Shown here: positions 1 to 6,527 of the stretch, one piece after another
Position numbering within the stretch: position 1 is the stretch's first letter
Layout: each line of letters starts with the position of its first letter
Source of the DNA: Lachnospiraceae bacterium
GTDB lineage: Bacteria > Bacillota > Clostridia > Lachnospirales > Lachnospiraceae
NCBI GenBank assembly: GCA_022776305.1
Contig: JALFIB010000160.1
Span: 1 to 34,885, forward strand
Direction of reading: 5' to 3'
Length of the DNA stretch: 34,885 nt
Notes under the pieces: generated by a model
What the model was told of the DNA's origin: nothing
The model's input: only the letters and a program-made list of their open reading frames with translations
The model's database searches: none
Translations under genes and position numbers: made by a program

Positions 1-1167
1 GAGGGGGTTTTTCATATTACCAGCATGTTGTTTGAGATACCGAGCGGAATGTTTGCCGATTTGTTCGGTCGAAAAAAGACTTTGTTGTTGTCAGGGACGG
101 CAGGGATTCTCTCCAGTTTCTTTATGGCTCTGGATGGATGGTCGGGCTGGATATATTTTGGAATGATATGCTCAGCGCTTGCCTTTAACCTGGCATCCGG
201 TACGCAGGAGGCTATTGTGTATGACAGCCTTTTGGAGGGAAAGTGTGAGGATCGTTATAAAAAAGTCTGGGCAAATATGAGCGTAATCGGGCGGGTAGCA
301 CAGGCTGCGGCCTGCGCCGCAAGCCCCATCGCTATTGCTATGGGATACCGGTATACATATCTGGTCATGGGGATTTTGGGCTGTGGTACTGTTCTGTCAG
401 CAGCAGGAATGAAAGAGCCGGTTTTGAATTCAGAAAAATGTCCGGAATCTTTAAAGAGCAGGGAAACCGAAGGGGAAGCTATTGAGAAAACCACTGGAAA
501 AGTTGCCGGGAAAATCAGCAGGGCGGATCATAGGGATATCAGGGTAAATGATCTTTGGGATATCATAAAAAAAGTCAGGCAGCATATCATTGACACAGCT
601 ATTTTTATCCGGGAACATCCCAGAACTATGTGCAAACTTCTTGCTGATGCGGCGGTCGCTTGTCCATGTTATCTGTTGATGATGTATCTTCAGAACCATC
701 TGGTGGAATGTGGGTGGCCGAAAGCATGGATTGGAATGCCCATCTTGCTGATCCCCCTTGCCGGAGCCATTGGGGCTTGGATCGCTGCAAAGAATAAATC
801 AAGCCTCTTTCGGGCCATGCTGGTCTGCGGCATTGCAGGCGGGATCGGAACTTGCCTCGCCGGAAGTAAAATCCTGCTGGTAACACTGTCAGGGGCGTGC
901 ATTGCCCGCATGTGTGAAGGCTTTTCAGAAATTATAGTCAGTGAAAACACAAATAGGGAGTTTACCAGTGAACAAAGGGCTACTCTGGTCAGTATCGACA
1001 GTATGTTTTACTCCGTGCTGATGGTGGTGGCAAGCCCGCTGACCGGTGTAATCGGCAATCAATACTCCACTTCGGCAGTGTTCTTCGTTTTAGGGGGAAC
1101 ACTTCTGGGTGCTACTGTTTTACTAGGGCTGGTCTTTGGAAGAAATGGTAAAAAAAATTGCCGGTAA
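1..1167 (+). CDS. MFS transporter, 5' end outside window
   Basis: Probable major facilitator superfamily efflux protein in the cytoplasmic membrane; substrate unknown. The frame is open from base 1 (reading EGVFHITS before the first Met at 25), so the N-terminus lies outside the window. The conserved MFS loop 2-3 motif is visible as GMFADLFGRKK, a form of GxxxDRxGRKK. Hydrophobic segments follow on both sides of a charged central loop (about residues 130-195 of the visible part), as expected between the two six-helix halves. It ends 40 bases before the repeat element and converges with the minus-strand pseudouridine synthase gene. The MFS class is fairly certain; drug efflux is only a guess from resemblance to tetracycline/multidrug-type members. 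Confidence 0.82.
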   Translation, partial: EGVFHITSMLFEIPSGMFADLFGRKKTLLLSGTAGILSSFFMALDGWSGWIYFGMICSALAFNLASGTQEAIVYDSLLEGKCEDRYKKVWANMSVIGRVAQAAACAASPIAIAMGYRYTYLVMGILGCGTVLSAAGMKEPVLNSEKCPESLKSRETEGEAIEKTTGKVAGKISRADHRDIRVNDLWDIIKKVRQHIIDTAIFIREHPRTMCKLLADAAVACPCYLLMMYLQNHLVECGWPKAWIGMPILLIPLAGAIGAWIAAKNKSSLFRAMLVCGIAGGIGTCLAGSKILLVTLSGACIARMCEGFSEIIVSENTNREFTSEQRATLVSIDSMFYSVLMVVASPLTGVIGNQYSTSAVFFVLGGTLLGATVLLGLVFGRNGKKNCR

Positions 1168-1342
1168 AAATATTCAAAAACATTTTGAATGGTTTGTGAA
1201 GATTCAGAATGTCACAAAATAACTGACTAGCCAATTGAAATGCGAGTCTCCCGCGCTTTTGGTTAAAGAAGAGAAGTGCTGTGTTTGTTGAAGAGAGATT
1301 TTACACAGTGATTACGTGGCGAAACCTTATTTTTATCATTTA

Positions 1343-1731
1343 CATACAGAAAAAAACTGAACTACGTGTGGAAGAGATAGAAGATGGGGGATTCCATGCA
1401 GAAACTGCTGGCAATTACGTGTCAGCTTGGAGAAGAAGTAATTATCCATGTACAGAATGGTGGGTATTACATGTCATCTGGAAGAGGTAGTGATTTATCA
1501 TGTATAGGATGACGGGAATTACATGTCAGTTGGATAAGGTAGTGATTTACCATGTATAGGATGGTGGGAATTACATGTCAGCTGGAAGAAGTAGTGATTT
1601 ACCATGTATAGGATGGTGGGAATTACATGTCAGCTGGAAGTAGAAATTATTCTCCATGTAAAAGATGCCGAAAACTACGTGTCAGCTAGGAGAAGAAGGA
1701 ATTGTTCATGTACGGAGCTCCCCAATATATG
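1343..1731. repeat. Array of ~52-nt hairpin units, copy 1
   Basis: Each unit is a left arm CAYGTA, a loop of about 15 nt (typically with GGATGGTGGGAA), a right arm TACRTG, then about 26 nt resembling TCAGCTGGAAGAAGTAGTG plus ATTTAC. Left arms start at 1395, 1447, 1499, 1550, 1603, 1655 and 1707 (steps 52, 52, 51, 53, 52, 52). A decayed unit sits at 1343. Arms pair in units 2-7: CATGTA/TACATG four times, CATGTA/TACGTG once and CATGTA/TATATG once, the last two using G-U pairs. The unit at 1395 has one mismatch. The middle units are nearly identical, pointing to recent tandem duplication; the outer ones have drifted. Confidence 0.8.
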
Positions 1732-1769
1732 TACTAAATGTAAGAGAAGTAATTATTACAAGAAAAAGA

Positions 1770-1823
1770 GGGCGTTATAAAATAGGGGAGCATTCAGAAA
1801 TCCTCTATAGAATAACGCTCCAT
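1770..1823. terminator. Terminal hairpin of element copy 1, bidirectional terminator
   Basis: GCGTTAT (1772-1778) pairs with ATAACGC (1812-1818), and ATAGGGGA (1782-1789) pairs with TCCTCTAT (1801-1808) using one G-U. A T-rich stretch follows on the minus strand (CCCTCTTTTTC) and on the plus strand (CATGTTTTCTC), so it can end transcripts from both converging genes. The stop codon of the minus-strand pseudouridine synthase gene (1805-1807) lies inside the stem. The equivalent hairpin in copy 2 has different bases but the same pairing. Confidence 0.65.
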
Positions 1824-3040
1824 GTTTTCTCTCGCAAAAGCTTTTCTCCATCCAGATTTATCCGCTCACCGGTAAAAGGCTGGAAAAACTCAGTTTTCCA
1901 TGCACAAAGACAAAGACCATGTGAAGCTGAGGAGCCATAGATGGGATCTCCTACAATGGGATGCCCTGTATATGCCATATGAACCCGGATTTGATGGGTC
2001 CTCCCCGTCTCAATCCTCACCCGAAGCAGGGTCTTATGATCACCTTTCTTCCATATTTTGTAATGAGTGACAGCGCGTTTTCCGCCTTCTGCCACACACA
2101 TTTTCATCTTTTCGTCCGGAACTGGTGCGATCGGTGCAGAAATTGTCTGCCACATTTCCCGCCATTTTTCTCTATCTCCCTTAGCCGCGACGGGGGTTTG
2201 TTGGCGCTCCTTGGTTCCGTCGCCTTTTTGCCGGCGTTCCTTGGTTTCGTCGCCTTTTTGTTGGCGCTCCTTGGTTCCGTCGCCTTTTTGCCGGCGTTCC
2301 TTGATTTCGTCGCCTTTTTGCTGGCGCTCCTCGGCTCCTCTGCTTTTTGACCGGTTTTCCTCGGCTCCTCTGCTTTTTGACCGGTATTCTTCGGCTCCTT
2401 TGCTTTTTGACCGGTTTTCCTCAGTTCCTCCGTCTTTTGGCCGGTTTTCCATGGCCGCGATGGCTTTTTGCTGGTTTTCCTGTAAAGGCTCTTTCTCTTC
2501 TATCTCCCCTTCACAGAGGGCCAGATATTCTTTCCAAAAAAGTCCTTTTTCTTTTTGATCCCAGAGCCTTGATGAGGCAATTTGGTTTTTGGCAAAAACC
2601 ACAATACCGCAGGTATCCTTGTCCAATCGACCAATACTTCTGACCTGTACCTGCTGGCCTTTTCTCTTAAAGTAACCATATACCCGATTGGATAAAGTAT
2701 CACGAAAATGTCCATGGGAAGGATGAATCACAACCCCTGATTCTTTCCAAACTGCCAGTACATCCTTATCTTCGTACAAAATTTCCAAAGGATCTTCTGA
2801 TATTTCCAGATGGGAAGATCCTGCCTCTTCGTTTTCCAGCAGGATCTTTACTTCATCTCCCATCTTCAACAACCGGTTCACCCGTGCACGCTCTCCGTTT
2901 ACCATCAGCCCTTCATTCCTGAATTTCATGGAACTGATTTGGTTCTTCGTGAAATGCATCTCTTGTTTCAAGTACTGCCCAAGGGTCATACCATTTTCCT
3001 GTTTCCTTATGCGACATAAAATAATCTTTTCATTATTCAT
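1805..3040 (-). CDS. RluA-family pseudouridine synthase with repeat insertion
   Basis: Predicted to convert a uridine in rRNA or tRNA to pseudouridine. An S4-like RNA-binding domain spans about residues 17-70 (TLGQYLKQEMHFTKNQIS, VNGERARVN). The catalytic domain starts near residue 85. The signature GRLDKDTCG places the catalytic Asp at 140, and the C-terminal motif RIETGRTHQIRVH is at 342-354. At 411 residues it is about 100 longer than usual RluA/RluD proteins. The excess is a charged insertion at about 182-298, between YLALCEG and SAPI, containing eight 10-residue repeats. The last residues (WSVIL) and the stop are encoded in the repeat-element hairpin. The start at 3040 has only a weak ribosome binding site. 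The exact RNA target is unknown. Confidence 0.9.
   Translation of the reverse strand: MNNEKIILCRIRKQENGMTLGQYLKQEMHFTKNQISSMKFRNEGLMVNGERARVNRLLKMGDEVKILLENEEAGSSHLEISEDPLEILYEDKDVLAVWKESGVVIHPSHGHFRDTLSNRVYGYFKRKGQQVQVRSIGRLDKDTCGIVVFAKNQIASSRLWDQKEKGLFWKEYLALCEGEIEEKEPLQENQQKAIAAMENRPKDGGTEENRSKSKGAEEYRSKSRGAEENRSKSRGAEERQQKGDEIKERRQKGDGTKERQQKGDETKERRQKGDGTKERQQTPVAAKGDREKWREMWQTISAPIAPVPDEKMKMCVAEGGKRAVTHYKIWKKGDHKTLLRVRIETGRTHQIRVHMAYTGHPIVGDPIYGSSASHGLCLCAWKTEFFQPFTGERINLDGEKLLREKTWSVIL
2207..2446 (-). repeat. 30-bp coding minisatellite in pseudouridine synthase
   Basis: Eight tandem 30-bp units encode 10-residue repeats at residues 199-278. The first four follow NRSKSRGAEE; the last four alternate RQQKGDETKE and RRQKGDGTKE, making a 60-bp higher-order unit. 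All are in frame, so copy number can change without breaking the gene. The product is highly charged and probably disordered. It interrupts the catalytic domain at a point where family members normally have only a short loop. Confidence 0.9.
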
Positions 3041-3090
3041 CCTGATTGCCCCATGGCTTAATTTATGAGTTGTCTAATGAATGAGCCTAA

Positions 3091-3126
3091 CGTCGATTTT
3101 TCGTGCTCTGCATCTCAAAATCGACG
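3091..3126. other. Inverted repeat in leader of pseudouridine synthase gene
   Basis: CGTCGATTTT (3091-3100) and AAAATCGACG (3117-3126) form a perfect 10-bp stem with a 16-nt loop. It lies between the minus-strand promoter near 3245-3273 and the start codon at 3040, so it would be part of the mRNA leader. Function unknown; no T-run follows it on the minus strand. Confidence 0.55.
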
Positions 3127-3131
3127 AAAAC

Positions 3132-3176
3132 ATTCGCAATCCGCTCATTTTTTACGAAAAATGGCTACTTGCTCAT
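3132..3176. repeat. Short dispersed repeat, copy A (ATTCGCAATCCGCT tag)
   Basis: ATTCGCAATCCGCT (3132-3145) and TACTTGCTCAT (3166-3176) recur in the same order at 4018-4046. Here 20 nt lie between them, including a CATTTTTT/AAAAATG-type palindrome; in the other copy only 4 nt do. Both copies lie upstream of minus-strand genes. Confidence 0.6.
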
Positions 3177-3193
3177 GTTTAGCGGGTCCCATA

Positions 3194-3227
3194 GACATAA
3201 AATACATGCAAGCATGTATTTTATGTC
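3194..3227. other. 34-nt near-perfect palindrome
   Basis: GACATAAAATACATGC (3194-3209), AA, then GCATGTATTTTATGTC (3212-3227): a 16-bp perfect stem with a 2-nt centre. It falls just downstream of the predicted minus-strand promoter, so it would be a very stable hairpin at the 5' end of the pseudouridine synthase mRNA, or a dyad bound by a regulator. No T-run follows on either strand, which argues against a simple terminator. Confidence 0.7.
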
Positions 3228-3244
3228 CATTTGCCCCTTGGCTC

Positions 3245-3273
3245 ATTTTATTGCCCTGTGGTTTTTTTGACAA
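3245..3273 (-). promoter_or_regulatory. Promoter for pseudouridine synthase gene
   Basis: Read on the minus strand: TTGTCA (3268-3273), a 17-nt spacer, then TAAAAT (3245-3250), a good sigma-A pattern. It gives a leader of roughly 200 nt before the start codon at 3040, containing the 34-nt palindrome and the 10-bp inverted repeat. Confidence 0.5.
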
Positions 3274-3310
3274 GTTCTTTTCGTGACTCTCCTGATTTTT
3301 TATACACTGC

Positions 3311-3832
3311 TCAGGCTAAAAGTCCTGTTCTTTGCAGTGTTTGCTTCAGTTTCATGCCATAACAAAGCACTACAGAAAGGACTGCTCCGACTGCAGCCTG
3401 AAGGATCTGGAACGGAAGCTTCATAATGGCATATTCCGGTGTGCTGTACAAAAATGCACGGCCTAAGGAATATCCCACAACCATGATCACTGCACCAAGG
3501 ACCACGCCGATGATAGCTCCCATCGGCTGTTTCTTTGCAAAAAAGCGATGGACGCAGAGGGAAATGATAACAGCCTGCAGACCATGTGTGACAAGAGACA
3601 CAAACATTGGTGTGGGGTAAAAGAAAAAGTCACCTAAAAAAGCTCCGATTCCGCCCACCACAAATGCCGGAAAAGGCGGAAGCAGTATTGCCGCTGTGCA
3701 GATCACAATATCATTCAGGTACATATGTCCTCCGGGCACCGGTACCCCGAATGAACTGAGTACTACGTTTAAAGCTGTGAGCATGGCTGTGATTGCCACA
3801 AGTTTTGCAGAAAGTGGTTTTTGACTCATCAT
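3311..3832 (-). CDS. ECF transporter S component
   Basis: Predicted substrate-binding membrane subunit (S component) of an energy-coupling factor vitamin importer; it would work with an EcfAA'T module encoded elsewhere. The protein has 173 residues and about five or six hydrophobic segments. An N-terminal patch, SAKLVAITAMLTALNVVLS, resembles the start of S components, where an A-x-x-x-A motif contacts EcfT. GHMYLNDI and GGIGAFLGD resemble the PF07155 group (riboflavin/HmpT-like). The start at 3832 was chosen because GGAGGAAAC stands just before it; an upstream in-frame Met lacks such a site. No ATPase or T subunit is adjacent. The vitamin cannot be told from sequence by eye. Confidence 0.8.
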   Translation of the reverse strand: MMSQKPLSAKLVAITAMLTALNVVLSSFGVPVPGGHMYLNDIVICTAAILLPPFPAFVVGGIGAFLGDFFFYPTPMFVSLVTHGLQAVIISLCVHRFFAKKQPMGAIIGVVLGAVIMVVGYSLGRAFLYSTPEYAIMKLPFQILQAAVGAVLSVVLCYGMKLKQTLQRTGLLA

Positions 3833-3858
3833 GTTTCCTCCTCGTATGTAATGGCGAT

Positions 3859-3902
3859 CCATACGGATTTTGGAAATGCGAAGCACGAAACAATCCGTAT
3901 GG
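3859..3902 (-). promoter_or_regulatory. Leader hairpin before ECF S-component gene
   Basis: CCATACGGATT (3859-3869) and AATCCGTATGG (3892-3902) form a perfect 11-bp stem with a 22-nt loop. It ends about 13 nt upstream of the ribosome binding site of the S-component gene. S-component genes are often riboswitch-controlled, but I cannot match this leader to a known vitamin riboswitch. Confidence 0.5.
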
Positions 3903-3925
3903 CATCTTTTGACTCTAGCATCATT

Positions 3926-3953
3926 ATTATATGATTATCTGGCTTTCGTTAAA
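3926..3953 (-). promoter_or_regulatory. Promoter for ECF S-component gene
   Basis: Minus strand: TTTAAC (3948-3953), 16-nt spacer, TATAAT (3926-3931). The -10 box is perfect and the -35 weak. It would give a leader of about 85 nt holding the 11-bp hairpin. Confidence 0.5.
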
Positions 3954-3982
3954 GCTCCAGTTTTATCATTTTTAACCAGACC

Positions 3983-4011
3983 ACTATGCGCAAATCTGCT
4001 TGAAAAGTCAA
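3983..4011 (-). promoter_or_regulatory. Possible second, upstream promoter for ECF S-component gene
   Basis: Minus strand: TTGACT (4006-4011), 17-nt spacer, CATAGT (3983-3988). It lies next to the short dispersed repeat copy B, so it may belong to that repeat rather than to the gene. Confidence 0.35.
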
Positions 4012-4017
4012 GTGGAT

Positions 4018-4046
4018 ATTCGCAATCCGCTTTGTTACTTGCTCAT
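4018..4046. repeat. Short dispersed repeat, copy B
   Basis: ATTCGCAATCCGCT (4018-4031) followed by TACTTGCTCAT (4036-4046), matching 3132-3176 in the same order and orientation. Likely a small repeat family of this genome. Confidence 0.6.
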
Positions 4047-4081
4047 AACCAAATAGCTGCTTCGCAGTTTACCAGATGGGA

Positions 4082-4157
4082 CTTGTATCCCACCTGATAC
4101 AAGCAAGTTCCCCCTGCCGCTTAATCTTCTGCGTATTTGAAGTGGGGGACTTGCTTG
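4082..4157. other. Two overlapping, mutually exclusive hairpins
   Basis: CTTGTATC (4082-4089) pairs with GATACAAG (4096-4103). CAAGCAAGT plus a C-run (4100-4115) pairs with GGGGGACTTGCTTG (4144-4157), a ~14-bp stem with one bulge. The two stems share CAAG at 4100-4103 and cannot form fully together. They lie upstream of the marR promoter and downstream of no plus-strand gene. Together with the features at 3859-4046 they fill most of the 468-nt gap between the ECF and MarR genes. Confidence 0.5.
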
Positions 4158-4226
4158 ATTCGGTTAAAGAGTGAGGGTTTGGAGCTTGAAAATCAGATAC
4201 TGTTTGGAACATAAAAAATAGGATAC

Positions 4227-4266
4227 TTGACAAACACAGCACATTTTATTAGCATAGTTAATAAAA
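4227..4266 (+). promoter_or_regulatory. marR operon promoter with MarR-type operator
   Basis: TTGACA (4227-4232), 17-nt spacer, TAGCAT (4250-4255). The -10 box sits inside a perfect inverted repeat, TTTTATTA (4244-4251), 7 nt, TAATAAAA (4259-4266). Its size and position fit a MarR-family operator, and repression of the operon by its own first gene product is the natural inference. GTTAAT recurs at 4257 and 4273. Confidence 0.65.
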
Positions 4267-4300
4267 TAAATGGTTAATGAAATGAACTATTGGAGGCTGT

Positions 4301-4789
4301 ATGACGGAAAACGGAAATTTAAGTGAAGAATTGCTGGATGGGTGGCTGTCCATGTCCATGTCTATCTGGAACGAACGGCTTGTCACGGTGATGACATACA
4401 ATGAATCTATGGTATGCAACTTACTCTATAAGCAAAAAAACAGATCGGGTTCCCCCCTTACCGCTACTGACCTTTGCTCCAAACTTCAGATCCGCAAACC
4501 ACAGATGAATGTGATCCTGAACCGTTTGGAAAAAGATGGGATGATCCTTCGAAAACGTTCGGTAGAAGATAAAAGAAAGGTGTTTATTTTGCTCACGGAA
4601 AAAGGTGTTCCCATTTATGAGGCTGCCCACAGGGAGATCCTCAGACTTCCCCAAGCACTGATCAGCCGGTTGGGAGAAGAAAAGTGCAGAGTTTTTGCAG
4701 GGATGATGAAAGAAGTGTCAGATTGTTTTTGTGAACTGATGCAGGCAGTGAATACACAGCGAGGGCAGATGGCAGAGGAGAGAATATGA
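4301..4789 (+). CDS. MarR-family transcriptional regulator
   Basis: Predicted dimeric winged-helix repressor of its own operon. It has 162 residues. The helix-turn-helix region is at about residues 45-95 (LTATDLCSKLQIRKPQMNVILNRLEKDGMI), followed by the wing LRKRSVEDKRKVFILLTEKG, typical of MarR. The start has TTGGAGG at a proper distance. The stop overlaps the next start (ATGA at 4786-4789), so it is translationally coupled to the SCP2-like gene. The operator-like dyad over the promoter supports autoregulation. The effector is unknown; the aldehyde/alcohol dehydrogenases downstream suggest an aldehyde or a lipophilic compound. Confidence 0.9.
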   Translation: MTENGNLSEELLDGWLSMSMSIWNERLVTVMTYNESMVCNLLYKQKNRSGSPLTATDLCSKLQIRKPQMNVILNRLEKDGMILRKRSVEDKRKVFILLTEKGVPIYEAAHREILRLPQALISRLGEEKCRVFAGMMKEVSDCFCELMQAVNTQRGQMAEERI

Positions 4790-5271
4790 AAAAAGAAATA
4801 TTTAATGAAATCAATGCATTGGTATTGCAAGTATTGTTCCGGGGATTCCGGGTACTTTATAAAAATGATGAGAGAGTCAGAGCGGAGATTGACAGCTGGA
4901 ATCCTGATCTGACTTTAAAATTGGTCTGCGGTCCGGGCGGAGCAGTTTTGGCGATGCGGAAAAGCGAAAGAAACGGTGTGGCTAAACTGCCTAGAGCGCA
5001 GCGGACAGCTATCACCATGCGTTTTAAATCTGTGGAAGAGGCTTTTCAAGTATTGTCAGGGCAGGTCAGCGTTTCTGAGGCATATGCAGAACACTTCTTC
5101 ACCTTGGAAGGAGACATTTACCAGACCATGAGTTTTGTGCGATGTGTCGAATACGCAGAATCCTATTTGTTTCCGCGATTTTGGTCAAAACGTATTCTAA
5201 AAGAAGTGCCGGAAAAGAAAATGAGTTCTGTTAAAGTATATGCTTTGGCACTTCTGGAAAACAGGCCATAG
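4786..5271 (+). CDS. SCP2-like (sterol carrier) domain protein
   Basis: A 161-residue soluble protein without signal peptide. The stretch from about residue 45 (LKLVCGPGGAVLAM) through MRFKSVEEAFQVLSG and AYAEHFFTLEGDI resembles the SCP2 fold: a small beta sheet, a segment where a helix follows 'xxAxxVLSG', then a G-D turn. SCP2-like domains bind fatty acyl or other lipophilic ligands. It lies between the regulator and the two dehydrogenases and overlaps the MarR stop by 4 nt. A role in presenting or sequestering a hydrophobic aldehyde or alcohol is inference. The family call is made by eye and may be wrong. Confidence 0.5.
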   Translation: MKKEIFNEINALVLQVLFRGFRVLYKNDERVRAEIDSWNPDLTLKLVCGPGGAVLAMRKSERNGVAKLPRAQRTAITMRFKSVEEAFQVLSGQVSVSEAYAEHFFTLEGDIYQTMSFVRCVEYAESYLFPRFWSKRILKEVPEKKMSSVKVYALALLENRP

Positions 5272-5348
5272 AGAATAGAGAAGAGTTGCACGGCAAATGA
5301 GGTTGTATGAAAAAATAAAAATCGAATGAAAAAAATCAGGAGGAATTT

Positions 5349-6527
5349 ATGACGTATTTTGAATTTTCCAATCCCACAAAACTTTGTTCGGGAAGCGGCG
5401 CTATAGAACATCTGGCATATGAACTGGAAATTTTAGGCGCTTCCCATCCCATGGTGCTCAGCGACGCAATGCTGGCGAAGATCGGAACCTTGAAAAGGGT
5501 GTTGGAGGCACTGGCCGATGTGAAGATCGGACGGATTTTTACGGATATCCCGCGTGACAGCAGCGTAGAAACGGTCAATCAGATCGCAAAAGAATACAGA
5601 GAATTTGGATGTGACGCATTGATCGCTGTGGGCGGGGGAAGCGTTCTGGATACAGCAAAAGGGGTTCGTTTGTTGATCGGACAGGATGCGGACAATCTAC
5701 TGGACTTGATGGGGAGCGAGTGTGTTCCAAAGGGAAAACATATCCCCTTTCTCGCAGTCCCGACTACTGCAGGTACAGGCAGTGAGGCAACGGCTGTCGC
5801 AGTGATCAAAAATCCTGCTCTTAACATAAAGATGGAATATATCTCGCAGCAGCTTATGCCGGATACGGCCATTCTGGATCCCAGAATGACGGTTACATTG
5901 CCGCCGCGGATCACGGCATCTACGGGAATGGACACCCTGTGCCATGCGATTGAAGCATACAGTTGTCTTCAGAAGAATCCGGTCAGCGATGCCTATGCTG
6001 CAGAGGCGATCCGTATTGTGAGGGAAAACCTGCTGCGGGCTGTGCGTTTCGGAAACTCAAAAGATGCACGTCTTGCCATGGCAAATGCGAGCTTTTTGGC
6101 GGGGGCTGCATTCAGCAACAGCATGGTAGGCGTGGTACATGCCATAGGCCATGCCTTAGGAGGTGTCTGCCATGTACCCCATGGGGATGCTATGAACATC
6201 CTGTTGCCCACGGGAATGAAATTCAATTATAAGGTTTGCCGGGAGTCCTATGGGGAGCTCTTGCTGTATCTTGCGGGACCGGAAGTGTATGAAAAAACAC
6301 CGAAACAAAAGCGGGCGGCAAGAGCCATTGCGGAAGTAGTGCATATGAGGGAAAAACTCCATCGTCTGACGGGGCTTCCTGTCACATTAAAAGAAGCCGG
6401 AGTAGATCCCGCAAAGTTCCCGGAAGTGGCAAAAGTGGCCCTGAATGACGGCGCAGTGATTGTAAATCCACGCCAGGTCACATATGAGGCTGTGATTCGG
6501 ATCTTGGAGGTAAGTTATGGAGATTGA
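5349..6527 (+). CDS. Iron-containing alcohol dehydrogenase
   Basis: NAD(P)-dependent group III alcohol dehydrogenase, 392 residues, the usual length. GGGSVLDTAKG (95-105) and PTTAGTGSEAT (138-148) form the nucleotide-binding part. The iron ligands can be placed at Asp195 and His199 (MDTLCHAIEAY), His264 and His278 (VVHAIGHALGGVCHVPHGD), with the 14-residue spacing between the two late histidines known from FucO. AGGAGGAATTT precedes the start. Its 3' end overlaps the aldehyde dehydrogenase gene by 11 nt, so the pair is coupled and probably interconverts an alcohol, its aldehyde and the acid. The substrate is not evident. Confidence 0.93.
   Translation: MTYFEFSNPTKLCSGSGAIEHLAYELEILGASHPMVLSDAMLAKIGTLKRVLEALADVKIGRIFTDIPRDSSVETVNQIAKEYREFGCDALIAVGGGSVLDTAKGVRLLIGQDADNLLDLMGSECVPKGKHIPFLAVPTTAGTGSEATAVAVIKNPALNIKMEYISQQLMPDTAILDPRMTVTLPPRITASTGMDTLCHAIEAYSCLQKNPVSDAYAAEAIRIVRENLLRAVRFGNSKDARLAMANASFLAGAAFSNSMVGVVHAIGHALGGVCHVPHGDAMNILLPTGMKFNYKVCRESYGELLLYLAGPEVYEKTPKQKRAARAIAEVVHMREKLHRLTGLPVTLKEAGVDPAKFPEVAKVALNDGAVIVNPRQVTYEAVIRILEVSYGD

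Larger units (their letters stand above)
1207..1823. repeat. Hairpin-array element, copy 1
   Basis: Non-coding intergenic element recognised by comparing this locus with 19754-20190. Shared parts, in order: a left end (GAATGT, then about 3 nt, then AAATAACTGA, an AGCC and a GCGAG), a spacer with AAGAAGTG and GATTTT, an array of ~52-nt units each with a small hairpin, and a terminal long hairpin followed by CTCCAT. No frame is conserved, and a 52-nt period is not a multiple of three. The element lies between the ends of the MFS gene (plus) and the RluA-type gene (minus), the same convergent setting as copy 2. I do not recognise it as a known RNA family or insertion sequence. The outer boundaries are approximate. 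Confidence 0.75.

Noticed and set aside
1343-1731. Possible CRISPR array
   Set aside because: Period is ~52 nt, but the whole unit is conserved rather than a repeat with unique spacers, units diverge gradually, and no cas gene is nearby.
1281-1940. Short plus-strand frames inside element copy 1
   Set aside because: The 52-nt period shifts frame in every unit and neither frame is shared with copy 2, so they are not genes.
1961-2643. Overlapping plus-strand open frames rich in Leu, Phe and Ser
   Set aside because: They are antisense shadows of the minisatellite in the pseudouridine synthase gene, with no ribosome binding sites and no family resemblance.
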